A DNA stretch of 63,172 nt from JAQVEM01 sp964616545 (GTDB taxonomy: Bacteria; Actinomycetota; Humimicrobiia; Humimicrobiales; Humimicrobiaceae), in assembly GCA_964616545.1 (NCBI GenBank), contig CAZTUA010000038.1:1-63172 (forward strand). The letters run 5' to 3'. The notes beneath the pieces were generated by a model. It had not been told where the DNA came from. It made no database searches and saw only the letters and a program-made list of their open reading frames with translations. Below are positions 59,044 through 63,172 of the stretch, piece after piece. Numbering within the stretch: the first letter of the stretch is position 1; each line of letters starts with the position of its first letter. The position numbers and the translations under genes were made by a program.

Positions 59044-60138
59044 CTATTCCATGACGGCATTATCTATAATGTAATCCATTACCGCCTGATGAAGCACGGT
59101 CAACTTAAGGTATGGCATACCGTAAGATTCCTCGTACTCTGAGTAATCCTCTACCCCCATGTACTCTGCAAAATGTGCTGCCACATCATCATCAGTGACC
59201 GCAATACCGGCATCTTCGGCAATAGCCTGAAAGATAAGATATAGCCTGGCAGTTTCTTTATTATCATCAAGATATTCTTCAAGCAACTCATCAGTGTTTG
59301 AGACACCCACATAACTGCTCAGGAATTCATCATAATCCATTTCATAATAATCTGCATAGTCCTCATAGTAGCGAATCAACGAGTTTTTCTGATACTCCAG
59401 AAGGCTTTCCGGAATAGATGTAATAATAGTATTATCAGCAATGTACTCCTGTAAATAATATGGCACATCATATGACATAACCGAGCTCTGTAAGTCGTTT
59501 CTGATGCCCGCTTCCATCTCTGCAACGGTGTTCCAGCCGTAATTTGGTGACAGGTTTTCTGCAACAAAATCGTCGGTCAGCACAGGGGCTTCCCTTTCGA
59601 CTATATAGTTCACTGTTGTTGCAAACACAGCATCCTTTCCATCAAGTTCTTCGTTGCCGTAGTCTTCGGGGAAAGTCACCTCAATATCAAATGACTCGCC
59701 GGGAGTATGCCCGATAAGCTGCTCAAGGAAATCATCAATATATTCTGTCGTACCAATGGTTACTTCTGCGCCGAGACCATCAGTGCTGCCTCCCTCAAAT
59801 TCAACGCCGTCAATACTGCCTGTGTAGTCAATGTTGACAGTGTCACCATCTGCGATAGAGCGGTCTGTTATTTGATTCTCAGAAGCGTAATAATATAAAA
59901 TATTGTCAACTTCCGTCTGAACGGATTCGTCCGTAATACTATAGACATCTTCCGGTATGGATATTCCGGTATATTCACACAGCTCTACATAATCAAGTGC
60001 TTTAATCCCCTTCCAGAATCCGTTATTGTCGATACCGCTGCTGTAGGTGAACTCTTTACTGCCAGAGCAGCCGGCACAGAGGGCAAGCGTAAGAGCAATG
60101 GCAAGAACAGGTATTAATATTATTTTTAATTTTTTCAT
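59044..60138 (-). CDS. Lipoprotein trigger-factor-like peptidyl-prolyl isomerase
   Basis: A signal peptide ends in ALCAGC (lipobox Cys ~23). Residues ~45-190 contain an FKBP-like domain (SIADGDTVNIDYTGSIDGVEF, GHTPGESFDIEVTFPEDYG, DAVFATTVNYI), the fold of the trigger-factor PPIase. The C-terminal half is an acidic helical domain like that of trigger factor (VPYYLQEYIADNT, PESLLEYQKNSLIRYYEDY). It probably folds secreted proteins outside the membrane. I know similar lipoproteins mainly from Clostridia. It lies on the minus strand between ssrA and murI and looks less A/T-biased than its neighbours by eye, so it may be acquired. GGGAG is its ribosome site. Confidence 0.78.
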   Translation of the reverse strand: MKKLKIILIPVLAIALTLALCAGCSGSKEFTYSSGIDNNGFWKGIKALDYVELCEYTGISIPEDVYSITDESVQTEVDNILYYYASENQITDRSIADGDTVNIDYTGSIDGVEFEGGSTDGLGAEVTIGTTEYIDDFLEQLIGHTPGESFDIEVTFPEDYGNEELDGKDAVFATTVNYIVEREAPVLTDDFVAENLSPNYGWNTVAEMEAGIRNDLQSSVMSYDVPYYLQEYIADNTIITSIPESLLEYQKNSLIRYYEDYADYYEMDYDEFLSSYVGVSNTDELLEEYLDDNKETARLYLIFQAIAEDAGIAVTDDDVAAHFAEYMGVEDYSEYEESYGMPYLKLTVLHQAVMDYIIDNAVME

Positions 60139-60533
60139 TTTACAGCTCCCATTAAGTTATTATCTGTTTCAAACAGGCCGGGTAATACCTCGCCAGACCT
60201 GAAATTATTGTTTTCATTATACACGAAGAAAGTGTTGAAAACATGGTGATTTTCTAAATAGTAAAAAAAGTAATAATAAATTAAGTGCTCACTTAGATAT
60301 TCTCTTCTTCGTTACCTCTCCATAAAAGAAACTATCTGGTTGTTTAATATTGATATAATACAATTTAAACATGATTTATTATGAAAGTAATATAAAGAAG
60401 TAAAACTGGTTTATTTTTATCCCAGAAATTATATAATTAACCAGTTGGAAAATTTAAAAACCCGTTTATATGGGTATTTCTTTAAATTACAATCAGCTTA
60501 AGAAAAATATCAAATAATATTGAAAGAGTAAAT
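60139..60533. other. Divergent spacer between the isomerase lipoprotein and murI
   Basis: No gene is seen in 395 bases. For the minus-strand gene, TATAAT (complement of 60216-60221) is a probable -10, and CTGTTT/AAACAG (60164-60176) is a small hairpin in the leader. For murI, TGATATAAT at 60351-60359 is an extended -10 with a poor -35. ACCC/GGGT near 60465 makes a weak hairpin before a T-rich stretch. Confidence 0.45.
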
Positions 60534-61337
60534 TTGGACAACAGGGCAATAGGGGTATTTGATTCCGGTGTAGGCGGTTTAACGGTTCTGCGGGAGATTA
60601 TAAAAACTGTTCCCGGTGAAAGCACCATATATTTTGGGGATACTGAACGGGTCCCGTATGGTCCCCGTGATCTGGAAGAGGTTAAAAAATTAGTCTTTAA
60701 AATAACAGGATTCCTTTACGAAAAAGACGTAAAGATGATTGTAATCGCCTGCAATACATCCACAGCGGCAGCATTAAAGGACTTAAAAAATCAATACGAT
60801 GTACCCGTAATAGGGGTAATAGAGCCCGGGGCCAGAACAGCGGTCTACAGCACAAAAAATAAGAAAGTAGGGGTTATTGCAACTAAAGGCACGGTTGACA
60901 GCAATGCATACAGCAAAGAAATTGCTAAAATTGACCCGCAGATTAAGACCTATTCTGTGCCTGCTCCGCTGCTTGTTGATTTTATAGAGAAAGGCATCCT
61001 TGAAGGCGATGCCCTTGACGGAGCCATTAACGGATATCTTGAGCCCTTACTGGAGGCGGGAATTGATGTGCTGATACTCGGGTGCACCCATTTCCCGTTA
61101 ATAGAGAAAAGAATTCTGTCCTGCAGCGGCAATGGAATCAGGGTGATAAGCTCCGCAGTAGAAACTGCCAGAGATATAAAGAAGATGCTTGAAGAAAAAG
61201 GGCTCGGCGCATCCAGTGGGAACAAATCTGAAAGGGTTTTTTATGAGACAGGCGCTGCCAGTAATTTTTTTAAGGTCGGGAAAATGTTTCTCGGCGAAGA
61301 GATAAAAGAAGTAATAAGGACAGAGCTTAAAATATAA
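60534..61337 (+). CDS. murI: Glutamate racemase
   Basis: Makes D-glutamate for peptidoglycan. 267 residues with a two-domain racemase fold: IGVFDSGVGGLTVLREI, YFGDTERVPYGPR, VIACNTSTAAAL (first catalytic Cys) and LILGCTHFPLIEK (second Cys). Asp and Glu helpers are in place. The start is TTG 60534; GAAAGAG eight bases before is a fair ribosome site, and no ATG is near. A housekeeping gene in line with rph and rdgB. Confidence 0.95.
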   Translation: MDNRAIGVFDSGVGGLTVLREIIKTVPGESTIYFGDTERVPYGPRDLEEVKKLVFKITGFLYEKDVKMIVIACNTSTAAALKDLKNQYDVPVIGVIEPGARTAVYSTKNKKVGVIATKGTVDSNAYSKEIAKIDPQIKTYSVPAPLLVDFIEKGILEGDALDGAINGYLEPLLEAGIDVLILGCTHFPLIEKRILSCSGNGIRVISSAVETARDIKKMLEEKGLGASSGNKSERVFYETGAASNFFKVGKMFLGEEIKEVIRTELKI

Positions 61338-61414
61338 ATGAAAGCAGCGGATAGGTATAATATGCAGCAGAAGATATTTTAGTATCATTCTAATAAGAAA
61401 GGTCTGTGTAAATA

Positions 61415-62152
61415 ATGGTTAAAAGAATTGATAGCAGGGAAAACGACCAGTTAAGAGGGATAAAGATAACCCGCAATTACATATCGCATGCTGATGGTTC
61501 GGTTTTTATTGAAATGGGAAAAACAAGGATTGTCTGCACGGCAATTGTAGAAGATAAGGTCCCCAAATTTCTTGCCGGGAAAGGCTCAGGGTGGATTACT
61601 GCAGAGTATGATATGATTCCGGGTTCGGCTCCCCAGAGAATAATAAGGCCCCAGACTGCGGGAAGAATTAACGGCAGGACCCATGAGATCCAGAGATTGA
61701 TAGGCAGAGCTTTAAGAGCCGTAGTAGATTTAGGTAAGATCGGAGAAAGAACCATCTGGATTGACTGTGATGTCATTGAAGCAGACGGTGGAACCAGAAC
61801 TGCCTCAATAACGGGAAGTTTTATCGCTCTTTTTGACTGCCTGCATTCAATGGTTGAGAAAAAAATTATCGCTGAGATACCTGTGGAGAGTTTCCTGGCT
61901 GCCGTGAGTGTGGGAATTGTTGACGGCGATATACTGGTTGACCTCTGTTTTGACGAAGATTCAAGGGCCCAGGTAGATATGAATGTAGTCATGAATTCAA
62001 AGGACGAATTAATAGAGGTCCAGTCCACTGCAGAAATTAAGCCATTTACAAGAGAGGATTTTGACAGTATGCTTGAAAAGGCAACTTCTGCGATAAAGGA
62101 AATTATTGAGATTCAAAAGAATATATTGAGCAGTAATTTAAACACGAAATAA
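61415..62152 (+). CDS. rph: Ribonuclease PH
   Basis: Trims tRNA 3' ends by phosphorolysis. 245 residues: RGIKITRNYISHADGS, GWITAEYDMIPGSAPQR, GRTHEIQRLIGRALRAVVD (phosphate-binding Arg), IDCDVIEADGGTRTASITG and DLCFDEDSRAQVDMNVVM (metal Asp residues) are canonical. AAGAAAGG before ATG 61415. The tRNA genes that follow encode CCA, so RNase PH would be used to reach that end. Confidence 0.96.
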   Translation: MVKRIDSRENDQLRGIKITRNYISHADGSVFIEMGKTRIVCTAIVEDKVPKFLAGKGSGWITAEYDMIPGSAPQRIIRPQTAGRINGRTHEIQRLIGRALRAVVDLGKIGERTIWIDCDVIEADGGTRTASITGSFIALFDCLHSMVEKKIIAEIPVESFLAAVSVGIVDGDILVDLCFDEDSRAQVDMNVVMNSKDELIEVQSTAEIKPFTREDFDSMLEKATSAIKEIIEIQKNILSSNLNTK

Positions 62153-62272
62153 ATGGTTTTTAGGGTAGTTTTTAAATTTTAATTATTAAGTACTATTTTA
62201 CAGCGCAGCATATCCGTATTTAAAAATACCGGAGTACAGAGCATGACTTAAGATGCAATCGGAGTTAATCTT

Positions 62273-62869
62273 TTGGAAATAGTTATAGCGTCAAAAAATA
62301 CAGGAAAAATAAAGGAAATAAAATCGTTCTATTCAGGTCTGGCAGAGGTAAAGTGGCTGACTTTTAAGGATTTTAAAGACTTCCCCGATATCGCAGAAGA
62401 GGGGAGCACTTTTGCAGAAAATGCAAGAATAAAGGCTGAAGCTATTTCCCTGTACACAGGTAAAATAACCCTTGCCGATGACTCCGGGCTGGAAGTTGAT
62501 TTTTTAGGCGGCAGGCCCGGGGTTATATCATCAAGATACAGCGGTGAAAACGCTGCGGATAAACAGAACAGGGACAGGCTGCTTGAAGAAATGAAAGACG
62601 TGGTAAAAATTTCTGACAGGACAGCAAGGTTTGTCTGCCATATGGTTCTCCAGGCCCCTGATAAAGGCATTATTTTTGAAACAAGCGGTATTTGCGAGGG
62701 TACGATAGGTTTTGAGGAAAAAGGCAGCGGAGGATTCGGGTATGATTGCATTTTTTTCCCTTCAGGATACAACAAAACGATGGCCCAGCTAACTCAAAGT
62801 GAAAAGAATAATATCAGCCACAGGGGCAAAGCTCTCAGGGCTCTGTACGGGTTTATTGTAAAATTTTAG
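62273..62869 (+). CDS. rdgB: XTP/dITP pyrophosphatase (HAM1 family)
   Basis: Removes non-canonical purine triphosphates. 198 residues. SKNTGKIKEIKSF is the first nucleotide loop, GSTFAENARIKAEAIS and LADDSGLEVDFLGGRPGVISSRYSG the metal and base sites, GSGGFGYDCIFFPSGY and SHRGKALRAL the C-terminal motifs. The start is TTG 62273 with no clear ribosome site. Usually next to rph, as here. Confidence 0.95.
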   Translation: MEIVIASKNTGKIKEIKSFYSGLAEVKWLTFKDFKDFPDIAEEGSTFAENARIKAEAISLYTGKITLADDSGLEVDFLGGRPGVISSRYSGENAADKQNRDRLLEEMKDVVKISDRTARFVCHMVLQAPDKGIIFETSGICEGTIGFEEKGSGGFGYDCIFFPSGYNKTMAQLTQSEKNNISHRGKALRALYGFIVKF

Positions 62870-62911
62870 ATTTATGTTATTATTTTTCGTGCTAAAATGA
62901 TGGTTTATATC

Positions 62912-62990
62912 CGGGGTGTAGCGCAGTTTGGTTTAGCGCACCTGCTTTGGGAGCAGGGGGTCGGAGGTTCAAATCCTCTCACCCCGACCA
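62912..62990 (+). tRNA. tRNA-Pro (TGG)
   Basis: Acceptor CGGGGTG pairs with CACCCCG; the anticodon stem CCTGC/GCAGG holds loop TTTGGGA with anticodon TGG; the T arm is GGAGG TTCAAAT CCTCT; ACCA is encoded. D loop ends normally. Confidence 0.95.
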
Positions 62991-62996
62991 TTTTGA

Positions 62997-63073
62997 GCGG
63001 GAATAGCTCAGTTGGCTAGAGCGTCAGCCTTCCAAGCTGAGGGTCGCGGGTTCGAATCCCGTTTCCCGCTCCA
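62997..63073 (+). tRNA. tRNA-Gly (TCC)
   Basis: Acceptor GCGGGAA with TTCCCGC, anticodon stem TCAGC/GCTGA with loop CTTCCAA (anticodon TCC), T arm GCGGG TTCGAAT CCCGT and encoded CCA. Six bases from tRNA-Pro, so probably one transcript. Confidence 0.95.
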
Positions 63074-63096
63074 GTTTTTTATAAATAATTTTAATT

Positions 63097-63105
63097 TGTT
63101 ATAAT
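63097..63105 (+). promoter_or_regulatory. Promoter of the tRNA-Arg gene
   Basis: TGT followed by TATAAT (63100-63105) is an extended -10, 12 bases before the tRNA; the -35 is weak. Confidence 0.5.
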
Positions 63106-63117
63106 ATATGCGGTTTT

Positions 63118-63172
63118 GCGCCTGTAGCTCAGCTGGATCGAGCAACGGACTTCTAATCCGTGGGTCGGGGGT
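63118..63172 (+). tRNA. tRNA-Arg (TCT), cut by the window end
   Basis: Begins GCGCCTGTAGCTCAGCTGG; anticodon stem ACGGA/TCCGT encloses CTTCTAA with anticodon TCT, reading AGA, a codon this genome uses heavily. The sequence ends in the T arm. Confidence 0.9.

Noticed and set aside
1..63172. CRISPR arrays, insertion sequences, prophage or rRNA genes
   Set aside because: No regularly spaced repeats, transposase or integrase motifs or rRNA sequence were seen on reading through the window.

Overview
The window reads as a piece of one chromosome from a low-GC bacterium with strong codon preference for AGA/AGG (Arg) and ATA (Ile). The gene order in the right half (phosphomannomutase, isomerase, ahcY, comF, hpf, secA, prfB, ftsE, ftsX, smpB, ssrA) matches the backbone I know from Actinobacteria. 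The A+T richness does not fit the classical high-GC members. My best guess is a deep-branching, probably anaerobic, low-GC Actinobacteriota lineage. This is inference from synteny; a Clostridia-like organism is the main alternative. Several short or near-absent 5' leaders (before 19231 and 55555) and many TTG starts fit this picture.

Layout. 1-7438: nucleotide-sugar epimerase end, glycosyltransferases (GTs), a radical SAM enzyme, a hexapeptide acyltransferase, a YbhN-type membrane protein and an ArnE/ArnF-like transporter pair. 7488-15339: surface proteins, namely a DUF2723 membrane glycosyltransferase-like protein, a polysaccharide deacetylase lipoprotein, a DUF11/SGNH esterase-like protein and a beta-propeller protein. 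15525-18726 (minus): a three-gene operon of a YLDAGTGS small membrane protein, a methyltransferase and a membrane sulfatase-like enzyme. 18727-19230: a long divergent spacer full of nested inverted repeats. 19231-29986: eight genes, seven GTs and a small transporter, probably building a cell-surface glycan. 30196-30420: an orphan Phd-like antitoxin. 30625-37399: a trp operon (E-D-C-F-B-A, no trpG) behind a candidate attenuator leader. 37482-38104: an RHH/MazF toxin-antitoxin pair with its own promoter and operator. 38131-44949: a GT and every enzyme needed to go from fructose-6-phosphate to GDP-D-rhamnose. 45008-47340: ahcY and mtnA. 47355-58923: a second sugar nucleotidyltransferase, then comF, csp, hpf, secA, prfB (programmed frameshift), ftsEX, an EnvC/PcsB-like hydrolase, ctpA-like protease, smpB and ssrA. 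59044-60138 (minus): a lipoprotein prolyl isomerase. 60534-63172: murI, rph, rdgB and three tRNAs, the last cut by the window end.

The most unusual signals are these. (1) Three protein genes and one small ORF appear to start at ATT, each with no in-frame ATG/GTG/TTG in the missing N-terminal part. (2) A Trp-codon-containing leader ORF overlaps a terminator before trpE, with both Trp codons in identical CTGGC segments able to pair with the same downstream arm. (3) The 18883-19190 spacer is a chain of inverted repeats that could be an uncharacterised structured RNA. (4) Domains are shared between neighbouring genes of unrelated fold: a beta-rich insert in both a GT2 and a GT4 enzyme, and a C-terminal domain in both DUF2723 and deacetylase proteins. 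All functional calls rest on motifs read by eye; no database search was run.
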